From: Zasmidium citrigriseum
Taxonomy: Eukaryota; Ascomycota; Dothideomycetes; Mycosphaerellales; Mycosphaerellaceae
DNA length: 64,000 nt
Reading direction: 5' to 3'
Assembly (NCBI GenBank): GCA_002786025.1
Contig: NHNW01000083.1
Location: 1-64,000 of the forward strand
Shown: in pieces, positions 1-12,095 of the stretch
How the letters are laid out: every line of letters starts with the position of its first letter
Position numbering within the stretch: position 1 is the stretch's first letter
Notes under the pieces: generated by a model
The model's input: the letters and a program-made list of their open reading frames with translations, nothing else
Database searches by the model: none
Told to the model about the DNA's origin: nothing
Translations under genes and position numbers: made by a program

Positions 1-2640
1 ATTAGCTTAGTATATACCTATAGAGCTAAGGTACTAAACGGCGTATAATTAGTATACTAGCTAGTCTAGGTATCTATATATACCTACGGAGTATATATAG
101 GGCAAATAAGAAGCTATACGCCCTAGTAGAGCGAAATATTAAAGCGTTTAGATAGCGGGCTAGAACGTATATCTATTTCGATAACTTTAACTATAAAGAG
201 AGGGCTAGATAGTCTAGGTTTAGTCGTTAGGACGAAACCTACTATCTAACTATAGCGAAGATATTTAAGAGTATCGAGACGCCGCCTACTAGCCTAAAGT
301 ACGATCTACTATATAAAGACCGCCTATTATAACCTTACTATATTACCTACGTAGCCAGGAATAGAGTAACGCTAGAGACTAAAGCGATATCGAAGTATTT
401 TATCGCCGAAGCGATTAGACGTATATACCTATTAGTAGTCGAAGCGATATTCGAAGCTAAATCGAATATAGACTAGTCTAATATCGAGGGGTACCCTATA
501 ATACTAGTCCTCGATCGTTTAAAGTATAAGAAGACGATCGATATCTCGATAAAGCTTATATTTAAGAACGAAGGCTCGACTAAAGGTACCTATACGGTAC
601 TAGATAATATTCTCGAGAGGTAGATTAGTCTATAAGATCTTTTCGAGTAAGCGACTAGTATCTAGCCTCCTATATAGTCTAAAGCTTCGATCCTTAGCGG
701 CGATATTAACGCTATAGGCGCTCGACTAGCCTCCTAGTCTATTCTAGACTTAGAAATTCCGCCTCTCGACTCCTTTCTACTAGCTAAATTTCTACCCCTA
801 GCTAATCCTAACCCTCTCTACTACCTTTCTACTATCCTATCGCCTAGTTCTAGACCTCCCTACTAGCTAAATTACGACTCCTAGACGCTCCCTTAGTCCT
901 ACCTAGTACCCCCTAGCGATCCCTAGCTAGCTCCTTCGCTATCCTAGCTACCTCCTAGTAGCTACCTACCCGTCCCTAATACCCCCCGCCCTAGTAATTT
1001 AGAGTCTTCTACTAAGTCCTAGCCTTCGCCCGATAGCCTCTATCCGCTAATATCTACTCCCTAGTAGCCTTAGCCTATACTAGCGGTACTATATAACCTA
1101 GTAGAGACTATTAAGCTTATATATAGTAATTAGAAGACTATAGGTAATATTAGAATAGTTCGTAAAGAGAGTATAGAGAACGAAGACGTATATAATAAGC
1201 TATAGTAGATATTACTAATCCCCAGTCTTTTCTATTTAAAGATATATCTAATATAGGCTATTAAGAACAATTTTAACGGGCTAGAGATATCGAACTATAA
1301 GTCGTATCTATTAGTATACCGTCTAATAATAGAGCGGAAGATCTATCTATCGTTTTAAGAGCCTTATAGCTATATCGAGCGTCTAGTACTCGATAGCTTT
1401 AATATACGCGTTCTAGTATTCGTTTATAATACCCTCTTAATCCCCGACTATAATAGTATATATACCGTCGCGTAGGCGATCGGCGCGCTCTCTAAAGACA
1501 GCTTTAGCCTCCTAGTAGATCGGGTATTTAAAATAGCGTTCTCTCGATTAGTACGCTATATTCTAGCCTATAACGCTAAAGATAATATAGTAAAGGCTCG
1601 GCTAAGTATATCTATAACCGCTATACGTAAAGGGAAGAAGAAGTAGACGACTAGCGGCGATACTAGCTCTTAAACTACGATAGAGCGTCCGCCTATAGGT
1701 ATAGAAGAAAGGACTAACTATATCCGCTTCCTCTAGGTAGTTAAGACGTACAAACTATTATATTACGCTATTAAATATATAGATCTAGGCCTATTACGTC
1801 TAGTAATCGACCGTAGTATACTCTTATTCTATATACGATCTTATAAGAACTATACCTTTATTATACTATAGCTAAAATAGTTAATAGACTCCCCTATATC
1901 CGAGAAGCCGTTATAGCGAGCTATACTCGCAAACGGACTAGTTAACGTTACTAGGAAGAGTAATACCTAGTTCGAGATTAATAGAGCGAACGAGTTCCTA
2001 AACTAGTACCTAAAGACGCTACTAAGTACTAGACGGAATAGAACCTTTAATATTTGCGAATAGCTCGAAGAGTATACGTTACTAGCTACCTATACTAGCT
2101 AGTTAAGGGAAACAATTAAGAATACGTTTAGCGAGTAGACGAATACTAAGTATATAGCCCCTAAATCTATCGAAGAGATCTACTATATAGCAATAGTATA
2201 TCTAAAGGAAACGCTACTAATTAAACGATATAAGGATAAGGATCCGATACTATTCTACGCTATAGATCTATTTTTGTTCGGTATATAGAACCTCCTACGT
2301 CTATAAAAGTCGTCTAGTACTTAACGGATAAGCTAGCTAGAGAGGTTTAACTAAAACGTCGTCGTTAAACCGGATAGAATCGTTATATAGGACCTTAAGC
2401 TACTAGATATAGATTTCGCTTTACTAGACCTTATATTAGAGCCCTATTTATAAAGGGACGCGGCTATAGACGTTACCCCGGGTATCGTAGGTATAGCGAT
2501 AGACCCGGGCTTAACGATAGATAGTAAACTCGACGATTAAACGCCTTAGATAGCCTTTACCTATATTAGATACTTTATATACTACTAAGCGCTTAGCGCT
2601 AGATAACTCCTAATTCCGCGCGACTAAAGCTATAAATATA
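1..2640 (+). pseudogene. RIP fossil of a DUF6589-like gene
   Basis: One frame (codons starting at positions divisible by 3, for example 351, 1104, 1683, 2463) stays open from near the left edge to about 2600, interrupted only by TAG and some TAA. RIP makes these stops from CAG, CAA and TGG, so they mark former Gln/Trp. Early words such as YFDNFNYKERAR, then ETPPTSLKYDLL, VARNRVTLE and later NEFLNWYLKTLL and RRNRTFNI recall the DUF6589 proteins of fungal repeats, with the DNF motif near the start and a conserved C-terminal half. The family call is from memory of its pattern and is tentative; the decayed long frame itself is clear. The true start probably lies left of the window. Confidence 0.5.
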
Positions 2641-2881
2641 GGTATATAATACGGTTTTAAGGTAGTTATACGCCCGATTAGGCCCGAAATAGGTAGCTAC
2701 GAGCTTAATCTCTCGGATAATACTAGACGGAAGGTCTAGCTTATAACTAGAGCGTCTATACGTCTACGGCCTATATAGGTACGGTTTTCTTCTACTAAAC
2801 ACCCTCTATTAAATACTAACCTTTATCCGTACCTTTACTCCTCTACCTACCCCCTCTACCTTTATTCTACTACTTTAATAC

Positions 2882-2901
2882 TAATAATAATAATAATAAT
2901 A
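2882..2901. repeat. AAT trinucleotide microsatellite
   Basis: About six uninterrupted AAT/TAA units lie between the two fossil frames inside the RIP-saturated compartment. Confidence 0.7.
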
Positions 2902-3099
2902 CTCTTAAGCGACTTCTAATACTACACCTATACTCCTTACTTATAGCTAGCTACTAGGCGCCTATTTTCCTCTTCTCCTACTACTATAAGCGACCGCCTA
3001 AACCCGTAGCCGCTAAATATTAAGACTAACTTAAGATCTAGCTTTAAATTTACTATAAGCTACCGCGGTAGCCGTTCTAATAGTCGTTAGACCTTAACG

Positions 3100-4824
3100 A
3101 CTAGTCCTAGTACCTACGATCGGAGTACGTCGAAGGCTAGACGTAGTAGTACGACTCTAACCGCCGAGAAGAAGTCTCGCGGTCCTAGTATAGCCTCTAA
3201 GCCGATTACTAAGCTACCTATACCCGCTACGCCCGCCTCTATTACGCTCGCTCTAGATAGGCCTAGTAAGAAGCTAACTACCGACTATACCTAGGGAATA
3301 ATCTTTACTCTCGTCTAGGGTAATTAGTAGTAGTATAATAACGCTAAGTAGTTAACTATAACGGACGAGAAGCTATATACCTTTGTCGACGAGATTATAA
3401 AGTATCTTAAGCGCTATACTAACTACCGCGACGTAATCGACGTACTAAATAAGACTATACTAACTACGTATAAGTCTAGCCGTCTCGCTATCCTTATTAA
3501 GCTACTAATAGACGACTATATCGAGAATTTCGATATTCTCGAGCTTAAGGAGCTTAAGGCGTCTAGTAGTCTATTAATAAAGTAGGAGATCTCTATTAAC
3601 CTATAGGGTAGCGGTACTAAGATACTCGCTATAATAGCGGCGTATATAAGAGGTAGAGAGGTCTATAACTCGGAGATAGTCGGCGAGAATAACGTAGACT
3701 AGGTTAGATACGAGCCCGACCTAGACAATAAATAGCGGTACCTATAGACGTATAGTACTAATAGTTACCTACGCGGTACGTTCGTAGAGTACTTTCGTAT
3801 AGCTAGACCTAGAGACGACGTTAATCTACTAGAGGAATAGGAGATCTACCGCTACTACCTATAGGGTAGAGCGTATCTAAACTATATATAGTACGGTACC
3901 TAGTACTAGTATCGATAGGGCCCGAACGATACGAAGACGAATAAGGCCGTAGACGAAGGTATAACCCCGGCCTAGGTTTAGACTATCGACGACGACGAAG
4001 ACGAGGATAAGAATAAGGACTAGCTAGCCCCTCCTTATATAATTACCTACTAGCCGAGTTAGACTATAATAGTAGATATCTACCGTATCGTAAATAAGAA
4101 GCCTAAGATCGTAGATACTATTAACGATAACTACGGGTTAGTAGACTCGATCTTTAAGTACCGCGAGCCCTACTACTAGATTAAGTCGTATATAGCTACC
4201 GTAACGTATATAGTTTAGACGCTATAGGATCCTACGAACCGCGAGTAGGTACTAAAGTCTAGTAAGTACGTAGTAAAGGCGCTATATAGAGAGTTTAGAG
4301 AGGTAATTAATTAGGAGGGGTTTAATAACTTAGACGACGAGGAATTTTAGGGAGGGATTAGAAACGAGGGTAGTAGCCTATTACTACGCTAGCCGAAGGC
4401 TACTCTAGCTAGTAATACGTCGAGTCTAGCGCTCTAGACGAAGGAGCGCTCTAAAGTTAATATTATAGGTAACTCCGACTTAGACGATAAGTTTACTAAC
4501 TCTCCGAGCGTAGCTACTACTAGTAAGGCGGCTAGTAAGCTTCTAGCGAAGGCGGCTATACTATCTTTAGCTACTCCGAAGAAGGGATCGCTAAAGGCCT
4601 AGGGTAAGACGATAGGGGAGTTTATATAGAACTAATCGAAGACTAAGCTAGGGGTTTCGCTATTCTCGCCTCTATAGTCGCTAGCCCCCGAGGAACCTCG
4701 TTAATCCTTACGAAAGTAGCCTAAGTAGTAGTCTAGCGCTACGAAGAAGGCCTTATAGGCGAAGGAGGACTTAGATTAAGACTAGGTAGTAATATAGCGG
4801 GTTAGACGGATCTCTTTTGTTTAA
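3100..4824 (+). pseudogene. Second RIP fossil reading frame, product unknown
   Basis: A second plus-strand frame (codons starting at positions with remainder 1 modulo 3, for example 3121 and 4801) runs about 575 codons. From about 3121 to 4630 its in-frame stops are TAG only; several TAA appear near the end. If the TAG codons are read as former Gln/Trp, the product is a charged, partly helical protein with Lys/Glu-rich stretches (for example EIIKYLKRY, LELKELKAS) and an acidic run near 3985-4010. I do not recognise the family. It may be the second gene of the same element as the DUF6589-like frame, or a host gene caught in a duplication. The frame differs from the upstream fossil, and 2640-3100 between them shows no sustained frame. 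Confidence 0.45.
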
Positions 4825-5100
4825 TATCGATAGACACGGGCTTACTTTAGTTTTAATAATTTTCTTAAGTATAGCGATAGTAGGTATTAATATAGAGGTA
4901 TATATACCTTAGAGGAATAGAGATCGAGCCTCTAAATAGCTAAAAGCGACTAGTTTTTTAATTAATCTAGATATACTGCCCGCTAGCGACTAGGGCACAA
5001 AAGCGACTATTTGTATAGATATTTAAGTATTTCTTAACCTAAAAACGACTTAGCCTATATCTACGAGTATTAGACTACTACCTAGAGCCGAAAAAACGAC

Positions 5101-6125
5101 GAATCTACAACCTTTGAACTAAACTACATATACATCACCCATACCCCCCTATACCGCCCTTAGACTGCCTACGGCATGCGTCCCGGAACGGGTTTAGCGT
5201 GCCAAGCAGCAGTCTGTGCTGAGACTAACGCCGCTCCCTGCTGCCCATGTGCCTGAGGCTGGTGAGATGTCATGCGACAGGCCAGTTGTGTCCAGGGTCA
5301 TGCATGGCTAGCTGCGCTGGGATGCCTGATCATTGAGGCCGCTGGTGAGGCCTGCAAGCGATAAGCGGTTTGACGACGATGAAGAAACCTCAGGTCAGTA
5401 ATTTCACGTATTTCGATGACTTGCAATTGAGCAGAATCGTCATGGATGCACGCAGCTGAAATCTCGAATCTCATCATTCCTGTCTGGTCGTCCAGCCAGC
5501 CGACGATCTTGCCACATTCCTGTCCATTTGCGGCCCTGTGCCACGCCAATGGCTCCAGTTTTTCTGCACACGAAGGATGAAGCCTCTCCGCATCGTTTGC
5601 CCCAGTGTCTGGCCCGGTCTCTTGGTCCGGTCTGGTTCGCGATCTCTTTTGACTGAATTTCGCAGTATGACAGCCTGACCTTCTTGAGGCGTTCTCACCA
5701 GCTGTGCGATGCTGTCAACGGCGCGGCGAGTGTCCTAGCGGGCCCGGTTGCCGCTTTAGATTGCGAAGGATTCGGACGAGCTGAAGGTGCTAGTGCCACC
5801 GCGGGCGCCTGTGCAACAAGCCGCATGCCGCTGATCGTCTCGCCGACGGGCGTGTGTACATCGCCTAACACACTATCTCTGCAAGCAGTTGAACGCTGCT
5901 GGCGCATGTGCAAGGGTTCGCGTTTACTGGTCACTGGTGCGCGGGACAAAGCTAGCCGATAGTCTCTGGGCACGTGGACGTGTGAATATAACTAGACAAA
6001 GCCCTGTCCGAAGCTTCACCTGAAAGCTTCAGCTTTTTTGGGTCTGCCCGTGGGGTCTCCGCAACACTTCTTCTGCTCGCCAACCCGCCAATTCTCTTCG
6101 CCCTCTCCACCACAACACCGCCAAT
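5101..6125. other. Compartment boundary and promoter region of the MFS gene
   Basis: Composition shifts from RIP-saturated to normal over about 100 bp. Only short mutually overlapping frames on both strands are seen, none with recognisable motifs. The last part is CT-rich just before the ATG at 6126, as is usual in ascomycete promoters. Confidence 0.6.
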
Positions 6126-8426
6126 ATGTCGGAGAAGGCGACCACCGACGTGGGCTACTCCACGCACGACGAGAAGAACATCACCAATTCCGACCCCGAC
6201 TATGTCGACGCCGCCGAGCCGCCAACCCGCCGACGCTCTAGCGTGGCGATGAACATTGTAGAGAATCCGCTCAAGGTACGATACGCTTGGCTGAGCTTCG
6301 CCACGACCTACAGCTCTTGTCGACATTGGCGCTGACATCTTATTCTCACCACAGCGAGTTTCTCCAGCCCAGAATCTCGAGGATGCCCAGAACTTCGCCG
6401 AGGCCAATGGCATGTCCGAGTATGCTGAGCTCTTTGGACGAGCTGCTCTCGTAGCCCGCGAACCGATCGAGAACTTCGAGGCCGTCGAGAGCTTGACCGA
6501 GGATGAGCATGCCGCGCTCAAGTACGAGAGGGAGCACAAGTGGCATGGTCCGACTATGCTTTGGTACTCGATCAGTCTCTGTGCCATTGGAGCTGTAAGC
6601 CGAGTCGAGTCTCAATCTAACTTCAAGAGCCAGTACTAATTGGACGATGTGCATAGGCAACTCAGGGTTGGGATCAGACTGGAGCCAACGGCGCCAATTT
6701 GTCTTTCCCTCAAGAATTCGGAATCGACTACGCTTCGGATGATACAGCCAGTAGGAATGCCTGGATTGTCGGACTGATCAACTCCATCATCTTCTTGACG
6801 GCCGGTCTCATGTGCGTATATCCACAATGCTGCAGAAGGAAGACCATGTGAACTGACATGCGAATAGTGGTGCTTTCATCGTCGATCCTCTCAACCACTA
6901 CTTTGGCCGACGTGGCGAGATCTTCATCACCGCCTGCTGTCTTACTGCTACGCCCATCGGATCTGGTTTCGCCAAATCATGGCAAGGACTGTTCGCCGCT
7001 CGCTTCGTTATGGGAATTGGCATTGGCGCGAAGAACGCCACTGTCCCCATCTACTCCGCTGAGATGGCTCCCGCTCGTGTTCGAGGAGCTCTGGTCATGT
7101 TCTGGCAGCTCTGGGTCGTCGCTGGTATCTTCCTGGGTTTTGCTGCCAACGTCATCGTCAAGGACACTGGCGATATCGCGTGGCGTCTGCAGCTGGGTTC
7201 TGCCTTCATCCCGTCTTTCCTCCTCGGCATCGGAATCTTCTTCTGCCCGGAGAGCCCACGGTAAGATGAGAATCTGAGCTTTTCCACGGAAGATTATGCT
7301 GACATATCTGTAGTTGGTTGATGAAGAAGGGCAGAATGGCCGAAGCCTTCAAGTCCATGCGCAGGCTGCGTGCTCATCCCATCATCGCTGCGAGAGATTT
7401 CTACTACTCGTACGTCATCTACCAGGAGGAACTCCGCGAGGCTCGTGGCGCGGGCTACTTCGCTCGTCTGTGGGATTGTTTCGCGATTCCTAGAATCCGA
7501 CGTGGCAACTACGGCGCTTCCACGGTCATGCTTGCCCAGCAGATGTGCGGCATCAACAGTGAGTCCCCAACAAAAGCATTCATAACAATCGCTGGTTGCT
7601 AACACGTACCAGTCATCTCCTTCTACAGCTCGTCCATCTTCGAACAAGTTGGCTTCACACCTGAACAAGCTCTCTACGCCTCGCTGGGATACGGTGCGGT
7701 GCAAGTCGTGTTCACCATCCCGACGCTTTTCCTCATCGACACTAAGGGCAGACGTACTCTGACCATGGCCGTAAGTCTCGAACAAATCCTAATATATGAG
7801 ACTCTGCTGACCATTACCTTCAGACATTCCCATTGATGTGTATTTTCCTCCTGGCCGCTGGTCTGTCTCTAATCGACGTCACGAACAGAGCCGAGACCAA
7901 TCGTGCTGGTGCAATTGGTCCTGTGGTGCTGTTCGTCTATCTTTTCACCATCGCCTACTCGCTGGGTGAAGGTCCAGTCGCGTTCCAGTACTCGGCTGAG
8001 GTTTTCCCGACCATTCAGCGTGAGCAGGGTATGGCATGGGCTGTTTGCGTCAACAATGTACGAGCCATCCCATTGTATGTCTGAGACATCTACTGACCTT
8101 CTACCCTTTACTTTTAGACATTCGCTGGTATCCTCGGCCTGACCTTCCCTCGCATGGTCCAAGTCATGACACAGACCGGCGCCTTCGGTTTCTACGCAGG
8201 CCTCAACCTGATCGCCTGGGGCATGATCTTCTGCTTCGTCCGCGAGACCAAGCAGCTCACGCTCGAGGAAATTGACCAGGTCTTCTCGGTGCCAACGAAG
8301 CAGTTCATCAGCTACGAGGCCAGGGTCATGGTCCCATACTGGATCAAGCGCAACATCTTCCGCCAGAAGATCGAGAAGCCACCGCCAATCATCGAGCGTG
8401 CCGACAAGGGCTACGTCCACAAATAG
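6126..8426 (+). CDS. MFS sugar/polyol transporter
   Basis: A plasma-membrane sugar-porter of the major facilitator superfamily, probably importing a hexose or polyol by proton symport. I read eight exons: 6126-6275, 6355-6594, 6657-6811, 6868-7260, 7314-7558, 7613-7770, 7824-8057 and 8118-8426, giving 627 residues. All seven introns are 50-80 bp and GT-AG. A hydrophilic N-terminus of about 125 residues (with [15 protein letters not shown]) precedes the first membrane helix. Sugar-porter signatures follow: YFGRRGE (loop 2-3), [20 protein letters not shown] with RVRGALV, PESPRWL, then DTKGRR and [15 protein letters not shown] in the C-terminal half. The long N-terminus matches a fungal polyol/myo-inositol-like subgroup. 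The substrate cannot be set from sequence. Exon joins preserve frame throughout. Confidence 0.9.
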
Positions 8427-8845
8427 ATGGATGATTGAGATGAGGCGGACATTTCGCGCTTTCTGGCTTTGACGCTGGAGCATGCGATTCTAGTGCATAC
8501 TTTCTCTACTTCTTCTAGACTAGATAGTCACTACGTCTAGATATACAGGCATTGAACTGCCCGTATGACACGATACCACATATTCCAGATTCCTAATCCC
8601 TTTTTCCTCATCCATGCTCTACAAAGCGGAGGGCGTTCGCTTGATGCGTCAGCTTGATTTTGAAATTCATCCTACACTATCACAGAAACGGTCGAGGTTG
8701 CGAGTTTCGCTCGCCCTCTCCACCTGCCTATCAAAGAGATAGGTCCGTTGACTCAGCCGAGAGATCCCCAGCTCTCAAGTATCGAGCTTGAGCTCTCGCC
8801 AAATGCACCAAGTCCATCATTGTCCAACGACGACCACACGCCAAG
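8427..8845. other. Intergenic region
   Basis: 3' flank of the transporter and promoter of the amidohydrolase, which is on the same strand. No gene or repeat seen. Confidence 0.6.
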
Positions 8846-10341
8846 ATGACCAGAAACCAACCTGAGCTAGTCGTCCGCCAAGCCTCACATGCTACTGGCG
8901 ACGACGAAACGCCACACATTCGCATCGACGCCGATCTCCTCATCCCGGGTCGAGGCAAACCCATCAAGCACGCCACTCTCATCTTCGCCCAAGGCACCAT
9001 CATCCACGTCGGCAGCACAGCCTCTCTTCCCCTTGAACATGCCTCCCTCACACCGAAATTCAAAGTCCCGGTCCTGATGCCAGGACTATGGGATTGTCAC
9101 GTCCATTTCTTCGGCGAGGCGAGTCCGAGTTTGGAGAATATCGCGTTCACGACGCCTTCGTTGGCGGGGTTTAGGGCTGCGAGGGACGTGGTTAGTTTGT
9201 TGGATGCGGGGTTTACGAGTGTGAGGGAGGTTGGGGGTTATGGGGTTGATATTGGGAAGGGGATTGAGGAGGGGTGGATTCCTGGGTAAGTCTGCTAGAA
9301 TCGCAGAGTGAGGATTGGATGTTGATCGATGTGTACAGACCGCATATCTACGCCGCCGGCGCTCCACTGAGTCAAACCGCCGGCCATGGCGATCTCCATT
9401 CCGTCCCGCTGGAACTGCTACACGAGCGAATCCATCATGGTTTCCTGCCCTTGTGCGTCACCGACGGCGTCGACGAGGCTATCAAAGGCACGAGAAAACA
9501 GATCCGGCGCGGAGCTAAAGTGATCAAGATCTGTTCTACGGGCGGTGTTATGAGTCGCATTGATAGTCCACGGGCGGCGCAGTATACGACTCCGGAGTTG
9601 AAGGCGATTGTTGAGGAGGCGACGAGGACGAATATGGTGGTTGCTTCGCATGCGCATGGGACGGAGGGGATTGTGAGTCTTCTTTGAGGTTTGGGTGTTG
9701 TGGGCGATTGCTGACTGAGGTTGAATAGTTGGCTGCGCTGCATGCTGGTGTCAAGACGATTGAGCATGGAAGTTATCTCAATAAGGAGGCTATTGATCTC
9801 ATGATTGATAAGGATGTTATGCTGGTAGCGACCAGGGCGATCATCGTCAATGGTGTTGATAATCCGGCGGCGATGCCTCCGGACAGCTACAAGAAGCTGT
9901 TGGAAGTGGCCGACTCGAACAGAAAGTCCTATGAGGCTGCTGTAAGCTCAATATCCGATACTTGGCTTGAAAATTGCTGACACGATGTTCGTGTAGATCA
10001 AAGCCGGCGTCAAATGCGCCCTTGGAACCGATCTCGGCCTGAGCAACCGCGAATTGGGATTCTACCACGGCATGAACGGCATCGAGTTCAGCCATGCAGT
10101 CGACGCAGGCATGTCTCCCTTGGAAGCCATCGAAGCCGGTACTGCCAATGCTCCTGATACTCTTGGACCACAAGCCCCGAAGTCCGGAATGCTGAAGGAA
10201 GGGTATGATGCTGACTTCATTGCGTTGGCGATCAATCCTGTGGATGATATCAAGGTTCTGTCGAAGCCCGAGAAGATCACGCATGTGTGGAAGGGAGGAA
10301 AGCTGTTTAAGGCGCCGGGGAAGGCTATTAGTCTGCTTTGA
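8846..10341 (+). CDS. Metal-dependent amidohydrolase
   Basis: A cytosolic-type hydrolase of the amidohydrolase superfamily, in the imidazolonepropionase/prolidase-like branch (cd01299 style). Four exons: 8846-9285, 9339-9672, 9729-9941 and 9997-10341, for 443 residues with no signal peptide. Metal-site motifs are all in place: PGLWDCHVHF (HxH, residues 85 and 87), a lysine in KVIKICSTGG, a histidine in ASHAHG, another in TIEHGSY, and the aspartate in ALGTDLG. The C-terminal EGYDADFIAL and VWKGGKLFK are the usual small beta-sandwich end. Fungal relatives include ochratoxinase-type enzymes and Xaa-Pro peptidase-like proteins, so the natural substrate may be a peptide or N-acyl amide; this is inference. 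Introns are 53-56 bp. Confidence 0.88.
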
Positions 10342-12095
10342 GTGACAGTAGAGGTGGGCTGGGGTATTGGGAGCGAAGTAAACAGAAAGCACGAAGTCGT
10401 TGAAGAAGCATTGCAAACGTTCCTTCCGCTCGTCTCCCAGCCACTCTCCCAACAGGACTCAGTGGCGTATTGCTCGACTATACATCACCACCACTCGGGA
10501 GCTGTACTCTCTGCATGAGGTTCTAGCTGTCCGACGTGGCGCGGAGATGTCGCCGAAGCTCCGACAGAATGGGGAGGCCAACGTGTGCCCGAACGTGGTC
10601 GTGAATCGAAGTGGACCCCGAAAGGTGACTCTATGACTGTCTCTCACGCCGGACTCCGAATGCCAGAGGGAACACGCAATCCAGCCTCGTTCCAGGAACT
10701 ATGCACGAGTCGAAATAGGGCTCATGATGCCACGCGTGATTTGAGCTTCGAGACTTTCCTTCCCGTCGAGGGCAGTGATGAGCAGTCGTGACTCTCGTGG
10801 GGCGGAGGCGGGGTGGAGGCCCAGCAGAGTTCACGAACTCAAGTATCAAAAGGAATCAGTCCACAGGATAGTTTTGAGCAGAGACTCCATAGGATTTCGT
10901 AGGCCACTTCGCAGGCGATGAGATGGAGGTTCCGAGTGCAGGTGAATGTCGAGATTGAGGACCGCAATGAAGTCTGGAGCATGCAGAGATATACGTGTTC
11001 GAGAAGCTGGCGATGCTCCGAAAGCGAGACGGCGGAGAGATGAAGGTGCAGAGGCTCGAAAAGATGTGTACCGGGTTGAGGCCTGTCGTTCTGGAGACGC
11101 CCCCTGTCGTTCGAAGAGATGGCGTCTGCCCCACGCGTCGATCACAACCACATCTTTTTCCACTCCACCACCTCTTTCCTTCCCTCATCAACATCATCTC
11201 AACGCCATCGGCACTTTCATCATGATCTCAGCAGCCTCATCACCGGACGGGAACCCGGCAGATGAATCGAGCGACGCGCCATATTCTGTGCGACGACGGG
11301 TTGTAGTTTGGTTTGAGAAGCATGGTGCGACGCCTCCTCCCCACTTGCATGCAGCACGACTGCGAAGGTTCAAATGCGGGCGCTGAACCTGCGCCGGGAG
11401 AGGTTCCATCGCGCCCGCGGCAACGACTCCCACATGCTCTCCGAAGATGTGTCGGCGCGACATACACTTGAGGCTCCACGCCCGAGTAATGGGCATCCAC
11501 GCATCGAGCGCTGGGCCACTTCTGGTGAGCGGACAGCGATACCATCCCGATTCTCATCTCCCTCTAACCCGACGCTTCGAACCACTGCAAACCTACGACG
11601 TTCCGCCAACTCTGCTCACTGGCAGACGGAGTAAGTTTCTAAAACTCCTACTGTCGTTGAGCCTCTACCACATGTCATGCCATCGTCTGCGACCCTAACT
11701 CAAGCGCCACTCATGTCCTGCAGCACTCGAACCCAATTCTGTTACACTCCCCTTTTGCACCTTTCATGTCTTTCGCAGAGTCTTTTCGTCTTCACGAGCC
11801 GCCGACCAATGTGCGTTATTGTCACACGGCCGACCTCCTTGTGCAACGCTCAATCTACTAGTCAGCGCTGCAATCGCGAGTCAGCAACAGGACAGGATCA
11901 AGTATCATCTGGGAACCCCCAGCGTCTGATCCATACTTAGCCTCTCCACCGGGAATGCTGGTTCACGTGGCGTTCAATCGGAGCCAACCTACGAGCATCT
12001 TCGCCCTTCGACACCTTCATTACCTTGTCTCCGTCTGCCTCGCCCGGCTGGAATTGTGCAAACGTGCATTCAGCCACTGTCTTTGAGAGGAGAGG
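10342..12095. other. Long intergenic region
   Basis: About 1.75 kb with many short overlapping frames on both strands but none with motifs, splice-linked continuity or recognisable similarity. It includes the promoter of the rhodopsin-domain gene. A small lineage-specific gene cannot be excluded. Confidence 0.5.

Larger units (their letters stand above)
1..5100. repeat. RIP-saturated repeat compartment
   Basis: The whole stretch is rich in TA, CTAG and TAGTA words, and CpA and TpG are nearly absent while CpG remains common. That is the end state of repeat-induced point mutation on both strands. Because ATG contains TpG, no ATG-initiated reading frame survives. Occasional CpA or TpG (for example near 103, 356, 1225, 2055 and 2276) marks unmutated sites. 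Composition becomes normal between about 5000 and 5170. Known biology: RIP acts on duplicated DNA in the sexual cycle of ascomycetes, so this was a repeated element. What it was is only partly readable (see the two fossil frames). Confidence 0.88.

Noticed and set aside
3100..4824. TAG-only stops as a sign of stop-codon reassignment
   Set aside because: CpA and TpG are depleted everywhere in the region in all frames, which explains TAG from CAG/TGG; genes in the island use TAG, TAA and TGA normally.
1..5100. Centromere or telomere sequence
   Set aside because: No telomere repeats and no tandem satellite; long decayed reading frames show it is a dead gene-bearing repeat.
7294..8483. Long minus-strand frames under the transporter gene
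   Set aside because: They cross several introns of the plus-strand gene, which is supported by family motifs and consistent splicing.
10342..12095. A hidden gene between amidohydrolase and rhodopsin-type gene
   Set aside because: Frames are short and on both strands; no join by GT-AG introns gave a recognisable product.
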